Shown here: piece after piece, positions 51,483-60,674 of the stretch
How the letters are laid out: each line of letters opens with the position of its first letter
Position numbering within the stretch: the stretch's first letter is position 1
Source of the DNA: Streptomyces bluensis
Lineage (GTDB): Bacteria; Actinomycetota; Actinomycetes; Streptomycetales; Streptomycetaceae
Length of the DNA stretch: 64,000 bases
NCBI RefSeq assembly: GCF_014650715.1
Contig: NZ_BMVM01000002.1
Coordinates: 558,001 to 622,000, forward strand
Direction: 5' to 3'
Program-made: the position numbers and the translations under genes
Notes under the pieces: generated by a model
The model's database searches: none
What the model saw: the letters and a program-made list of their open reading frames with translations, nothing else
Told to the model about the DNA's origin: nothing

Positions 51483-52142
51483 TCACCCCACCCGCACCCG
51501 TATCCCGGCCCCGTCGGACACGTCCACCGTCACCCCCGTGAGATCCGGCACCCACACATCCGGCCGGTGAACCCGGGACCGGGGCCCCACGCCGACCACG
51601 CGCATCCCCGCGGAGCGCCCCGCCGAGATGCCCGCCGCCGAATCCTCGAAGACCAGACAGTCCGCTGGAGCGACCCCCAACTCGGCGGCCCCCTTCAGGA
51701 ACCCCTCGGGGTCGGGCTTGCTCGCCCCCACGGACTCCGCGGTGACCCGCACACCTGGCATCGGCAACCCGGCGGCGCCCATCCGCGCGGTGGCCAACGC
51801 GACATTCGCCGAGGTCACGAGCGCATGCGGCACATCGGTCAGCGAGGCCAGGAACGCCGCCGCCCCCGGAATCTCCACGACACCGTCCACGTCCGCGGTC
51901 TCCTCGGCGAGCATCCGCGCGTTGTCCGCGTGGTTCTGCTCCATGGGCCGGTGCGGCAGCAGGACGGCCATCGAGGCGTACCCCTGCCGCCCGTGCACCA
52001 CCTTCATGACCTCGTCGCCGTCGAGCCCGTGCCGATCGGCCCAGCGGCGCCAGATCCGCTCCACGACGGCGTCCGAGTTGACGAGGGTGCCGTCCATGTC
52101 GAGCAGGAGGGCGCGGGCGGTCAGAACGGTGGTGGCCGTCAT
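51483..52142 (-). CDS. HAD-family sugar-phosphatase-like hydrolase
   Basis: 219 aa. Motif I is LLLDMDGTLVNSD. Motif II is the VTSANVAL region. Motifs III and IV are SKPDPEGFLKGAAELG and CLVFEDSAAGISAGRSAGM. The cap helix is typical of beta-phosphoglucomutase/DOG-phosphatase-like HADs. It should hydrolyse a small sugar phosphate with Mg2+. ATG 52142 is preceded by GGAG. A 7-bp hairpin with CGAA loop (52167-52184) lies in its leader. Confidence 0.88.
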   Translation of the reverse strand: MTATTVLTARALLLDMDGTLVNSDAVVERIWRRWADRHGLDGDEVMKVVHGRQGYASMAVLLPHRPMEQNHADNARMLAEETADVDGVVEIPGAAAFLASLTDVPHALVTSANVALATARMGAAGLPMPGVRVTAESVGASKPDPEGFLKGAAELGVAPADCLVFEDSAAGISAGRSAGMRVVGVGPRSRVHRPDVWVPDLTGVTVDVSDGAGIRVRVG

Positions 52143-52662
52143 CGGCGTGCTCCAGGAGACGGGAAGGGGGCCGCGAACGGCCCCGGAAGGACAAGGTGAC
52201 CCCGCCCGCCGGTCAGGGAAAACGGGCGAGGGCCACTTTGTTCCTTCACGATACAAAATGGAGCCGCACCACGCCACCACTCCCGACCTGGGCTTTCACG
52301 GAAGGCGCACGCCGAGTTCACCCACGAGCTCACCCGCGGACCGGGCAGCCCCCCGCCGCAGCCGGCAGCGCACCCACCCTGTCCGCCGCGTTCCCGTCAC
52401 GGGTCCACCGCCGGACGCCGGCTCAGCTCAGCACCCGCACCCGCACCCGCGCCCCGAAACCCCTACCGCGCCTTCCCGCCCGCGGCGAAGTGGCATGTCA
52501 GAGGCTCGCCCCGAAATCCGACAGGAACCTGCACACGCCAAGGGCTTGTTTCTGTCATGAGCGCGTCACTAACTTCTCACCGAACGCTTACCCGAAGGAA
52601 ACAGAGCGCCGCGAGAGTTCCGGTGCTCACACCTAACCACCCTCACCCCCAAGGGAGTTCGC
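52143..52662. other. 520-bp intergenic region between divergent HAD and HNH genes
   Basis: No gene is supported. It contains GGGGCCG-CGAA-CGGCCCC (52167-52184) in the HAD leader, an A/T-rich patch TACAAAATGG near 52253, a short GCACCC repeat run near 52436, and a T-rich stretch near 52540-52590 that probably holds the promoter of the HNH gene. An AAGGGAGTT ribosome site precedes ATG 52663. Confidence 0.5.
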
Positions 52663-53307
52663 ATGCGCAAGTTCTACGCGCGTCGACGGCTCAGTGTACT
52701 CGCTGCCATCACCGGCCTCGTCGCCATGGCGGGCCTTTTCAACAGCCCGAGCGCCTCCGCCGCGCTCCCGACCCCGGTCAGCGGCGCCACCGCCCGGTCC
52801 TACCTCGCCTCCCTGAACGTGGCGACCGAGGACCGCACGGGCTACAGCCGTGACCTGTTCCCGCACTGGATCACCATCAGCGGCGCCTGCAACACCCGCG
52901 AGACGGTCCTCAAGCGCGACGGCTCGAACGTCGTCACCGACTCCGCCTGCGCCGCCACCAGCGGCAGCTGGTACTCCCCGTACGACGGCGCCACCTGGTC
53001 CGCCGCCTCCGACGTCGACATCGACCACGTGGTGCCGCTCGCCGAGGCCTGGGACTCCGGCGCGAGCAGGTGGAGCACCTCCCAGCGCCAGTCGTTCGCC
53101 AACGACCTGACCCGCCCCCAGCTCATCGCCGTCACGGACAACGTGAACCAGGCGAAGGGCGACCAGGACCCGGCCACCTGGATGCCCTCGCGCACCGCGT
53201 ACCGCTGCACCTACGCCCGCGCCTGGGTCCAGGTGAAGTACTACTACAACCTGTCGGTCGACTCGGCCGAGAAGAGCGCGCTGACCAACTACCTGGCCGG
53301 CTGCTGA
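52663..53307 (+). CDS. Secreted HNH-family nuclease
   Basis: 214 aa. A signal peptide (LAAITGLVAMAGLF then SPSASAA) is followed by a GmrSD/DUF1524-like nuclease domain. SDVDIDHVVPLAEAWDSGAS supplies the catalytic His, and NDLTRPQLIAVTDNVNQAKG and DQDPATWMPS the conserved Asn/Lys/Asp residues. Cysteines at GACNTRE, DSACAATS, AYRCTYA and AGC probably pair. It should degrade DNA outside the cell for nutrition or competition. A strong terminator follows. Confidence 0.9.
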   Translation: MRKFYARRRLSVLAAITGLVAMAGLFNSPSASAALPTPVSGATARSYLASLNVATEDRTGYSRDLFPHWITISGACNTRETVLKRDGSNVVTDSACAATSGSWYSPYDGATWSAASDVDIDHVVPLAEAWDSGASRWSTSQRQSFANDLTRPQLIAVTDNVNQAKGDQDPATWMPSRTAYRCTYARAWVQVKYYYNLSVDSAEKSALTNYLAGC

Positions 53308-53360
53308 ACCGTTCCTCCACCCCCCGGCCGGGCGCCGAGCCCGTCCGGACCGTGACGCCG

Positions 53361-53402
53361 CGGTGAGCCCGGGCCTTCCCTGCGCCCGCCCGGGCCTCAC
53401 CC
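53361..53402. terminator. Hairpin terminator after the HNH nuclease gene
   Basis: A 14-bp stem with one bulged C (53361-53374 with 53388-53402) and a 13-nt loop. Confidence 0.75.
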
Positions 53403-53482
53403 GGCAGTCGGCACCGGCGGAACCTCCCCGCTCCACTCCGTCGTTCCGTACCGTACGGGTCGACGAAGGAAGGTGATCGCCG

Positions 53483-55150
53483 ATGGCGGGGCTGCGACTG
53501 GGGCCGCTGCTGAGATACGTGGACGGCTCGTCCGCGACCGTATGGATCGAGACGAGCCGTCCGTGCACCGCCGAGGTGCGCTGCGCCGACGGAACACACG
53601 GCGAGGCCCGCACCTTCCAAGTGGCGGGCCACCACTACGCGTTGGTCCCGGTGACCGGTCTGCGTCCCGGCACGGCGTCGACGTACGAGGTCCTCCTCGA
53701 CGGCACCCCCGTGTGGCCCCTGCCCGACTCGCCCTTCCCGCCCTCCGAGATCCGCACGCCCGACGGGGACGGTCTCCGCGTCGCCTTCGGCTCCTGCCGC
53801 TGGGCCGCCCCTCCCGCCCATGAGGCGGACCCGGTGGGCCCGGACGCCCTGGACACCCTCGCCGCCCGTATCGCCGCCGACCCCACGGCGACACGCCCCG
53901 ATGTGCTCCTGCTGCTGGGCGACCAGGTGTACGCGGACGAGACGTCCGACGCCACCCGCCGCTGGCTCGCCGCCCGCCGCGACCTCACCGAACCGCCCGG
54001 CGACCAGGTCGCGGACTACGAGGAGTACACGCATCTCTACTACGAGTCCTGGCTCGACCCGGAGGTGCGCTGGCTGCTGTCCACCGTTCCCAGCTGCATG
54101 ATCTTCGACGACCACGACGTCATCGACGACTGGAACACCAGCGCCTCCTGGCTCGCCGACATGCGGGCCACCCCCTGGTGGCGCGAGCGGCTGCTGAGCG
54201 GCCTGGTGTCGTACTGGGTGCACCAGCACCTCGGCAACCTGTCCCCCGCCGAGCTGGCCGCCGACCCGCTGTACGCCGCCGTCCGCGCGTCCGCCGACGC
54301 CACGGACCTGCTGCGCGCGCACGCCTCCCTGGCCGACAAGGACCCCTCCGCGGTCCGCTGGAGCTACCGGCGCGACTTCGGGCGGGTCCGGGTGGTCATG
54401 GTCGACACCCGGGCGGCGCGCGTCCTGGAGGAGGGCAGCCGGTCGATGCTGCACCCGGCCGAGGAACGGTGGCTGCGCGAGCAGGTGCTGGACACACCCG
54501 GCTCGTACGACCACCTCCTCATCGGCACCTCCCTGCCCTGGCTGCTGCCCCACCTCGTGCACGACGCCGAGGCGTGGAACGCCGCCCTGTGCCGGGGCGA
54601 GCGCGGCGGGCGCTGGGCGCGGTTCGGGGAGGATCTGCGGCGGCGGGCGGACCTGGAGCACTGGGCCGCGTTCCCGGCGTCGTTCGAGGCGCTGGCCGGG
54701 CTCGTCGCCGAGGCGGGGTCGGGCGAGCGGGCCCCGGCGACCGTGTGCGTGCTCTCCGGCGACGTGCACCACGCGTACGTCGCGGAACCCTCCTGGCCCG
54801 AGGGGGGCGGCCCCGGCTCCCGTGTGCTCCAGCTGACCTGCTCGCCCGTGCACAACTCGATCCCGCTGTCGATCCGGCTCGGCTTCCGCTTCGGCTGGAG
54901 CGGTGTGGGGCGCGCCCTGGGCCGCTGGTTCGCGCGGCACGGTCGCGGTGAGCGGCCCTCCATCGACTGGCGGCGGACGGGCGGGCCGTGGTTCGGCAAC
55001 CAGTTGATGACCCTGACCCTGCGCGGCCGCTCGGCCCGGCTGCGGCTCGACCAGGCCCGGGCGTCCCGGAACGGCAGACCCCGCCTGGAGACGGTGACGG
55101 AGTACGAACTCGCCCCCGATACCTCACCCTCTATAACTCACCCCCGATAA
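53483..55150 (+). CDS. PhoD-like alkaline phosphatase D family protein
   Basis: 555 aa and no obvious signal peptide. An N-terminal Ig-like domain (residues 1-95) precedes the metallophosphatase domain with RVAFGSCRW, LLLLGDQVYADETSD, MIFDDHDVIDDWNTS and VCVLSGDVHHAYVA. These are the metal ligands of the PhoD fold. It hydrolyses phosphate mono- or diesters; without a Tat signal it is probably cytoplasmic, unlike secreted PhoD. ATG 53483 follows GAAGGTGA. Confidence 0.88.
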   Translation: MAGLRLGPLLRYVDGSSATVWIETSRPCTAEVRCADGTHGEARTFQVAGHHYALVPVTGLRPGTASTYEVLLDGTPVWPLPDSPFPPSEIRTPDGDGLRVAFGSCRWAAPPAHEADPVGPDALDTLAARIAADPTATRPDVLLLLGDQVYADETSDATRRWLAARRDLTEPPGDQVADYEEYTHLYYESWLDPEVRWLLSTVPSCMIFDDHDVIDDWNTSASWLADMRATPWWRERLLSGLVSYWVHQHLGNLSPAELAADPLYAAVRASADATDLLRAHASLADKDPSAVRWSYRRDFGRVRVVMVDTRAARVLEEGSRSMLHPAEERWLREQVLDTPGSYDHLLIGTSLPWLLPHLVHDAEAWNAALCRGERGGRWARFGEDLRRRADLEHWAAFPASFEALAGLVAEAGSGERAPATVCVLSGDVHHAYVAEPSWPEGGGPGSRVLQLTCSPVHNSIPLSIRLGFRFGWSGVGRALGRWFARHGRGERPSIDWRRTGGPWFGNQLMTLTLRGRSARLRLDQARASRNGRPRLETVTEYELAPDTSPSITHPR

Positions 55151-55180
55151 CTCGGCCCCGATAACTCGACCCCCGATAAC
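55112..55180 (+). repeat. CCCCGATAACTCG-type tandem repeats over the phosphatase stop
   Basis: Four or five copies of a 12-15 bp unit around CCCGATAACTC. The TAA of the phosphatase gene (55148-55150) lies inside one unit. A further slightly diverged copy is at 55114-55125. Confidence 0.75.
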
Positions 55181-55368
55181 CGTCTTGCGCCCGTTTGCCT
55201 CATACGTTCATGTGTCAGTTCTGTTGCCCCTGATGCTCGTGAGGCATCCCACACCCGGTGTCCTCAGGTCTCGGCTCCGGCCCCGGACGACGGCATGATG
55301 AGGCGGACCGTCCGCTTCCAGCGGACGGTTCTCCGTATCGCGCCCTCCATGCACGGGAGTCACACGCC

Positions 55369-57315
55369 TTGTCCGCAGCGACCGCCGCCCCCGCCGAGGG
55401 CCCCTCCGAGGACCCCGCTGAGGGCTCCCCCGAGGCCCTCTCCGTCTCCCTCGCCCTCGTCGGCGCGGGCCCGCGCGGCACCAGCGTCCTGGAGCGCCTG
55501 TGCGCCTCCGCGCCCGAGCTGCTGCGGCCGGGAACCCGCCTGACCGTCCATGTCGTCGACCCCGCTCCCCCGGGACCGGGCCTGGTCTGGCGCACCGCCC
55601 AGTCCCCTCACCTGCTCATGAACACCGTGGCCTCGCAGGTGACCCTGTTCACCGACGACAGCGTGGACTGCTCGGGCCCGATCCGCCCGGGGCCGAGCCT
55701 CCACGCGTGGGCGGCCGGCGAGCTGGGCCCCGACGCGTACCCGACCCGCGCCCAGTACGGCCGTTACCTGGAGTGGGTCTTCAGCGAGGTGGTGCGCGAG
55801 GCGCCGCCCGCGATACGGGTCGAGGTGCACACGGCCCGCGCGGTCCGTCTGGACGACGCCCCCGACGGCCGCCAGACCCTCGCCCTCTCCACCGGCCGCA
55901 CCCTGACCGGCCTGTCCGCCGTGGTCCTCGCCCAGGGCCATCTGCCCACGGTCCCCGACCGCCCCCAGCGCGACCTCGCGTCGTACGCCGGCCGGCACGG
56001 CCTGCGCCACATCCCGCCCGCCAACCCGGCCGACGTCGACCTCGATCCGCTCACCCCCGGCGAGCCCGTCCTCCTGCGCGGCCTCGGCCTCAACTTCTTC
56101 GACCACATGGCGCTGTTGACCACCGGGCGGGGCGGCCGCTTCGTCCACGGGCCGCGAGGTCTGCGCTATCTCCCGTCGGGCCGTGAGCCGCGCCTGTACG
56201 CGGGCTCCCGGCGCGGCATCCCGTACCAAGCGCGCGGCGACAACGCGAAGGGCCCGTACGGCCGTCACACCCCGCTCGTCCTCACCCCCGAGGTGATAGC
56301 GGGCTTCCGTAAACGCGCGGACTCGGGCGAGGCCCCCGACTTCCTGACGGAGATATGGCCGCTGGTGGCGAAGGAGGTCGAAACGGTCTACTACGAAGGG
56401 GTACTCAGGGACAGCCCCGCCCTCGCCGCCTTCCTCGACCGCTTCCTCTCCGCCCCCCATCGCAGCCCTCAGGAGACCGCGGTCCTCGACGAGTTCGGCG
56501 TACCGCACGCGGGCCGCTGGTCCTGGAACCGTGTCGCGCGGCCGTACGGCGACCAGGTCTTCCCCGACCCCGGCGCCTGGCGGAGCTGGCTGCTCGCGTA
56601 CCTCGCCGAGGACGCGGCCCAGGCCGCGCTCGGCAACGTCGACGGCCCGCTCAAGGCCGCCCTCGACGTGCTGCGGGACCTGCGCAACGAGCTCCGGCTG
56701 ATCGTCGACCACGGCGGCCTGAGCGGCGTCTCCCGCCGCGACCACCTGGACGGCTGGTACACGCCGCTCAACGCGTTCCTGTCCATCGGCCCGCCCCGCA
56801 GCCGCATCGAGGAGATGGCGGCCCTGATCGAGGCCGGGGTCCTGACGGTGGTGGGCCCCCGCCTCCACGTGGTGCCGCGGGACGGGGCCTGGCACGCGCA
56901 CTCCCCCGATGTCCCCGGCTCGGCCGTGCGCGCGACCACCCTCATCGAGGCGCGCCTCCCGGAACCGGACCTGCGCCGGACCGCGGACGAACTCCTGGCC
57001 CGGTTGCTGAAGGCGGGTCAGGCGCGCCCGCACACCGTCGACGGTTACGAAACCGGAGGGCTGGACGTAACACGGCGCCCGTATCGTCTGATCGACCGTC
57101 ACGGAGCCGTGCACACACGGCGGTTCGCGTTCGGTGTGCCCACGGAGGGCGTGCACTGGGTGACCGCGGCCGGGGCCAGACCGGGCGTGGATTCGGTCAC
57201 ACTGTCCGACGCCGACGCCGTGGCCCGAGCGGCACTGCACGCGCTCGACCAGCAAGCGGAAGGCCGCGCAGAGACGCAGGCATGGCCGAATGTTGAACTT
57301 GCAAGCATAGATTAG
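55369..57315 (+). CDS. FAD/NAD(P)-binding protein (NAD_binding_9 family)
   Basis: 648 aa from TTG 55369, which follows GGGAG by 9 nt; an upstream in-frame GTG would add 37 unlikely residues. The first 25 residues are Ala/Pro/Glu-rich. A Rossmann motif follows (SLALVGAGPRGTSVLERL), then HLLMNTVASQVTLF, RYLEWVFSEVV and VVLAQGHLPTVPDRP, typical of actinobacterial FAD-NAD(P)-binding proteins annotated near adenylate-forming or hydroxylase enzymes. Substrate unknown. Its stop lies in a 14-bp palindrome. Confidence 0.8.
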   Translation: MSAATAAPAEGPSEDPAEGSPEALSVSLALVGAGPRGTSVLERLCASAPELLRPGTRLTVHVVDPAPPGPGLVWRTAQSPHLLMNTVASQVTLFTDDSVDCSGPIRPGPSLHAWAAGELGPDAYPTRAQYGRYLEWVFSEVVREAPPAIRVEVHTARAVRLDDAPDGRQTLALSTGRTLTGLSAVVLAQGHLPTVPDRPQRDLASYAGRHGLRHIPPANPADVDLDPLTPGEPVLLRGLGLNFFDHMALLTTGRGGRFVHGPRGLRYLPSGREPRLYAGSRRGIPYQARGDNAKGPYGRHTPLVLTPEVIAGFRKRADSGEAPDFLTEIWPLVAKEVETVYYEGVLRDSPALAAFLDRFLSAPHRSPQETAVLDEFGVPHAGRWSWNRVARPYGDQVFPDPGAWRSWLLAYLAEDAAQAALGNVDGPLKAALDVLRDLRNELRLIVDHGGLSGVSRRDHLDGWYTPLNAFLSIGPPRSRIEEMAALIEAGVLTVVGPRLHVVPRDGAWHAHSPDVPGSAVRATTLIEARLPEPDLRRTADELLARLLKAGQARPHTVDGYETGGLDVTRRPYRLIDRHGAVHTRRFAFGVPTEGVHWVTAAGARPGVDSVTLSDADAVARAALHALDQQAEGRAETQAWPNVELASID

Positions 57316-57325
57316 GTCGACCTAA
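57312..57325. promoter_or_regulatory. Perfect 14-bp palindrome TTAGGTCGACCTAA
   Basis: It covers the stop codon of the FAD-binding gene and lies 80 bp before the DoxX start. The outer TTAGGT/ACCTAA resembles an iron-box half-site pair, but the spacing is too short for DmdR. A MarR- or PadR-type operator of the DoxX gene is more likely. Confidence 0.6.
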
Positions 57326-57404
57326 CGTGGGCTACCGATCGGTATCCGTCCCCACCGGCCCTTCACCAAGAGGACCGGGAAACCAGACCGAGGGAGTCCC
57401 CCAC

Positions 57405-57860
57405 ATGACCGGACGCCTCAACAGCGCCCAGCCTTACGCCATCGGCCTGTTCCGCATCGTCATCGGCCTGCTGTTCGCCTGCCACGGCGCCATGGCACTC
57501 TTCGGCGCCTTCGGCGGCGTGGACGGCAACGGCGCCACCGCCGAGGCCGGCGCCTGGCCCAACTGGTACGCGGCCGTCATCGAACTCATCGGCGGCAGCC
57601 TCGTCCTGCTCGGCCTCGGCACCCGTGCCGCGGCGTTCATCGCCTCCGGCGCCATGGCCTACGCGTACTTCAAGGTCCACCAGCCCCAAGCCCTGTGGCC
57701 CATCGAGAACAAGGGCGAGGGCGCCGCGATGTACTGCTGGTCGATGTTCCTGCTGGTCTTCACGGGTTCGGGCGCCTTCGGTATCGACCGGTTCCTCGCG
57801 AGCCGTTCGGCCGCGTCCGCGAAGAAGCCCGCCTCGGACCAGGCAGCCGTGGCGGCCTGA
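57405..57860 (+). CDS. DoxX-family membrane protein
   Basis: 151 aa with four hydrophobic helices: IGLFRIVIGLLFACHGAMAL, WYAAVIELIGGSLVLLGL, AAFIASGAMAYAYFKV and MYCWSMFLLVFTGSG. GLFRIVIGLLFACHG is the DoxX N-terminal signature. The family is linked to membrane redox or thiol stress. ATG 57405 follows GAGGGAG. A palindrome upstream suggests specific regulation. Confidence 0.88.
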   Translation: MTGRLNSAQPYAIGLFRIVIGLLFACHGAMALFGAFGGVDGNGATAEAGAWPNWYAAVIELIGGSLVLLGLGTRAAAFIASGAMAYAYFKVHQPQALWPIENKGEGAAMYCWSMFLLVFTGSGAFGIDRFLASRSAASAKKPASDQAAVAA

Positions 57861-57879
57861 CCCGCGCACCACTCACTCC

Positions 57880-57911
57880 GGCGCCCGTCTCCGCCCCTGG
57901 AGGCGGGCGCC
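57880..57911. terminator. Hairpin terminator after DoxX
   Basis: GGCGCCCGTCTCC pairs with GGAGGCGGGCGCC (13 bp, one wobble) over a 6-nt loop. Confidence 0.75.
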
Positions 57912-58185
57912 GCCGCATGCCACCGCCCCGCCTGCCCCGGCGGCATCAGCGGTGAAGTCCAGCCACATCCTGATCTCGGCTTTCTCACAAGCGGAATCCG
58001 CGACCGCTGCACCTTCGGGGAACGTTCCGCCCTTCCAGGGCGACAGCCGCGTGAACGGGGCGTGACGGGCACCCGAGCCCCTGTGAGCCGTCCGTCACAC
58101 CCGGGGCGTACGCTGTCTGGCTGTTGCAGGCCGCCCCGGTGTTCCCGGTGACCGGCGGCCCACGGGGGAGTCAGGGGAGTTGTCG

Positions 58186-58794
58186 GTGCTGGAGAGCGTG
58201 GGGTCGCTGACGGCCGGCCCATGGATCTATGCCGTGGTGGCCGTCTCCGTCCTCCTGGACGTGTTCGTCCCGATCCTGCCGAGCGGCGTCCTGGTCATCA
58301 CGGCGGCGACGGCGGCAGCGGCGGGCACGGCGACGGGTGCGAACGACGTCCCGGACATCCTCGCCCTCCTCCTCTCCGCGGCGACCGCCTCCGTGCTCGG
58401 CGACCTGGTGGCGTACCGCGTGGCCCGCAGCGGCGGCGAGCGCCTGGACCGCGCCATCGCACGCTCCCGTCGCCTCACCACCGCGCAGGAACGACTCGGC
58501 GCGGCCCTCGCCCGGGGTGGCGGCGCCCTCGTCGTCCTCGCCCGCTTCGCACCCGCCGGCCGCTCGGTCGTCTCCCTGAGCGCCGGCGCCGCGGGCCGCC
58601 GCGTCCGCGACTTCCTGCCCTGGTCCGTCCTGGCCGGCATCACCTGGGCCACGTTCAGCGTCGCCCTCGGCTACTTCGGCGCGCACTGGCTGGGCGCGAC
58701 ATGGATCGCCACCGCCGTGTCCGTGGGGGCCCTGTTCGGTGCGGGTGCCGGGGCGGCGTTCCTGATGCGGGAACGCTCCGCTGGGGGCCGGTAG
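58186..58794 (+). CDS. DedA/VTT-family membrane protein
   Basis: 202 aa with five or so helices. FVPILPSGVLVITAATAAAA, FAPAGRSVVSLSAGAAG and FLPWSVLAGITWATFSVALG match the DedA family, whose members move undecaprenyl phosphate or other lipids across the membrane. GTG 58186 follows GGGGAG by 6 nt; TTG 58180 would overlap that site. The leader holds a GTGACGG/CCGTCAC pair (58062-58098). Confidence 0.85.
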   Translation: MLESVGSLTAGPWIYAVVAVSVLLDVFVPILPSGVLVITAATAAAAGTATGANDVPDILALLLSAATASVLGDLVAYRVARSGGERLDRAIARSRRLTTAQERLGAALARGGGALVVLARFAPAGRSVVSLSAGAAGRRVRDFLPWSVLAGITWATFSVALGYFGAHWLGATWIATAVSVGALFGAGAGAAFLMRERSAGGR

Positions 58795-58849
58795 GTCGCG
58801 TCTGCCGGGTTTCTGTATGTGGGCGTCTGCGGGTTGGTTGTGGCTGGTC

Positions 58850-58865
58850 GCGCGGTTCCCCGCGC
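58850..58865. repeat. GCGCGG-TTCC-CCGCGC dispersed Streptomyces intergenic repeat
   Basis: The surrounding text (GGTCGCGCGGTTCCCCGCGCC) resembles a hairpin that I recall in many Streptomyces intergenic regions. Here it lies downstream of the DedA gene, where it could end transcription. Confidence 0.5.
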
Positions 58866-58950
58866 CAGTGAAAGCCTGACGCGCACCCGGCACCGCGACT
58901 GCACCGCGCAGGCGCCCAAGCCACAGCGGCGGGAAAGCCCGCCGCCCGGC

Positions 58951-59181
58951 TCAGCGCGACGCGGGCGCGCGACTCCCCCGCACCTCCAGCCCCGCCAACA
59001 ACTCCGCCGTGGCCGCGGCCACGGCGTCCACCGCGCGGTCGAACACCTCACGGTTGTGGGCGGCCGGAGCCCGGAAACCGGACACCTTGCGCACGTACTG
59101 GAGGGCGGCGGCCCGGATCTCGTCCTCCGTGGCTTCTTCGGGGAGGACGGGCGGACGGAGAGTCTTGATGCTGCGGCACAT
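58951..59181 (-). CDS. DUF2277-family small protein
   Basis: 76 aa. MCRSIKTLRPPVLPEEATED and ALQYVRKVSGFRAPAAHNRE are the DUF2277 text, small actinobacterial and proteobacterial proteins of unknown function. The N-terminal MCRSIK is nearly invariant in my memory of the family. The start was chosen on this basis; the ribosome site is weak. Confidence 0.85.
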   Translation of the reverse strand: MCRSIKTLRPPVLPEEATEDEIRAAALQYVRKVSGFRAPAAHNREVFDRAVDAVAAATAELLAGLEVRGSRAPASR

Positions 59182-59215
59182 ACGCCCAGTCTGCACCTGA
59201 GCATCCCCAAGTTCC

Positions 59216-59935
59216 TCAGGTCGGGCCGGCCGGCGGTCCTGCGATGCCGATGAGGTTCTCCCCCGAGGGCCGGACGCGGACCGACCAGCCCAGCGCTGTG
59301 AGGTCGCGCGCAAGGGTCCCGGCATCGTGGAACACCTTCACGACGCGGTACTCGCTGCCGTCGTCGAGACGGCGCAGCACAGCGGGGACAGGCCCCTCCG
59401 TGAGGACTTCCTCGCTCGCGGCCGCGCCCGGACCGTCGTCGACGAAGATCGCTTTGCCACCGGGCGCCAGCATGGCGGCGACGGAGTTCCAGAAGTCGGG
59501 CAACCGTGTCGGCGGGACATGGGAGAGCCAGAAGGCGAAGAACACCGTGTCGTAGCGCCGCGACGGCCGCCACTCGAACAGATCGGCCTGGAGGAACTGG
59601 ACGTTGGGGGACGGAGTACGCGCACGAGCGATGGCCAACACCTCGGCGGATGCGTCGACGGCCGTCACCGAACGCGCGCGGGCGGCGAGCAACGAGGTCC
59701 ACTGGCCCGTTCCGCAGGCCAGCTCCAGCACGTCCCCGACGACCGGAAGATCGTCGACTGCGGTCAGCAACCGCTGCAGGGCCGCGCGCTCCGCATAGGG
59801 CCGGTCGTATACGGCGGCACCCGCGCGGTAGTAGGCGAGCTGCTCCGCCAGAAGGGCGTCCTCTTCCGTCCCTCTCGTCGCCTGCGTGTCCTCAGACCAC
59901 TGGTGGTCGTGCAAGTGGCTGTCCGATGGCGCCAC
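59216..59935 (-). CDS. Class I SAM-dependent methyltransferase
   Basis: 239 aa. YDRPYAERAALQRLL then DVLELACGTGQWTSLLAARA (motif I), SVTAVDASAEVLAIARAR (II), RYDTVFFAFWLSHVPPTRLP and LAPGGKAIFVDDG (III). The C-terminal EYRVVKVFHDAGTLARDLTA block is usual in this family. Substrate unknown. It is followed by the DUF2277 gene 35 bp downstream on the same strand. Confidence 0.88.
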   Translation of the reverse strand: MAPSDSHLHDHQWSEDTQATRGTEEDALLAEQLAYYRAGAAVYDRPYAERAALQRLLTAVDDLPVVGDVLELACGTGQWTSLLAARARSVTAVDASAEVLAIARARTPSPNVQFLQADLFEWRPSRRYDTVFFAFWLSHVPPTRLPDFWNSVAAMLAPGGKAIFVDDGPGAAASEEVLTEGPVPAVLRRLDDGSEYRVVKVFHDAGTLARDLTALGWSVRVRPSGENLIGIAGPPAGPT

Positions 59936-60086
59936 GGGCGCTCCTTCCCCTGGTGGGATTCCCGACTCGGATCATCAGGTCTGCCCCTGAGGCAAGGTCA
60001 ACCGCCACCGCATGGCCGCCGGCAGAACCAGACCCGGCCACAGAAGGAACTCGCATCCCAAAATCGAACAGGCGTAGCATTGCCGC

Positions 60087-60446
60087 GTGGCTGAGACCTA
60101 TGACTTTCCGAGTGACCTCCTGGCCGGCCAGGAGGAGCTGCATCAGGTCCGGGCCGAGCTGCTGGCCCTGCTGAAGCGGCTCCCCTGGTCGGTCGAGCCG
60201 CTGGACGGCTTCAGCGACGACCATGGCTGGCGCAGGATCGAGCGCCCCGCGTCCCCGGGCTGGACGACCGACGAGCAGGCCGAGGTCGAGAAGCTGCGTG
60301 AGCGCGAGCGCGAGCTCGCCGTCTTCGTCACCTGCCACCGCTTCTGGGCCGAGGTCGACACCCAGCACAAGGTCGACGCCCGCATGCGCCTCAAGCACGC
60401 CCACGAGACGACGAAGACCCCGGACGGAACCGCGGAAGGCACATGA
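60087..60446 (+). CDS. Hypothetical protein (119 aa)
   Basis: Helical, charged. LLAGQEELHQVRAELLALLK and EVEKLRERERELAVFVTCHR suggest a coiled-coil pair; WSVEPLDGF and GWRRIERPASPGW lie between. No membrane segment. GTG start with weak ribosome site. Small Streptomyces proteins of this kind have no assigned function. Confidence 0.65.
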   Translation: MAETYDFPSDLLAGQEELHQVRAELLALLKRLPWSVEPLDGFSDDHGWRRIERPASPGWTTDEQAEVEKLRERERELAVFVTCHRFWAEVDTQHKVDARMRLKHAHETTKTPDGTAEGT

Positions 60447-60631
60447 ACCCGGGAAGGGACATGATCTTGCGGTTTCGTTCGGATTATCGGACGGACCAGG
60501 GCTGGGCGCCCGCCATCATTCACCCCTTCGGCCGCCTGAGGACCGTCCAAGCACCGTTCGCGTGATCCCGGACCGCCGCTCAGCTGACGCCAGGTGGCCG
60601 CCTTGTTGCCCGTGTTTTCCCCTTCTCATAC

Positions 60632-60654
60632 GGGGACCGCGACAGACGGTCCCC
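60632..60654. promoter_or_regulatory. 8-bp hairpin in the leader of the chaplin-like gene
   Basis: GGGGACCG and CGGTCCCC form a perfect stem with a 7-nt loop, ending 20 bp before ATG 60675 and next to its GAAAGG ribosome site. The remaining 60447-60631 shows no gene. Confidence 0.5.
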
Positions 60655-60674
60655 CTTGAGAGAAAGGGTTCTAC

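Noticed and set aside
57312..57325. Iron box before DoxX
   Set aside because: The half-sites match but the palindrome is 14 bp rather than 19, so DmdR binding is unlikely.
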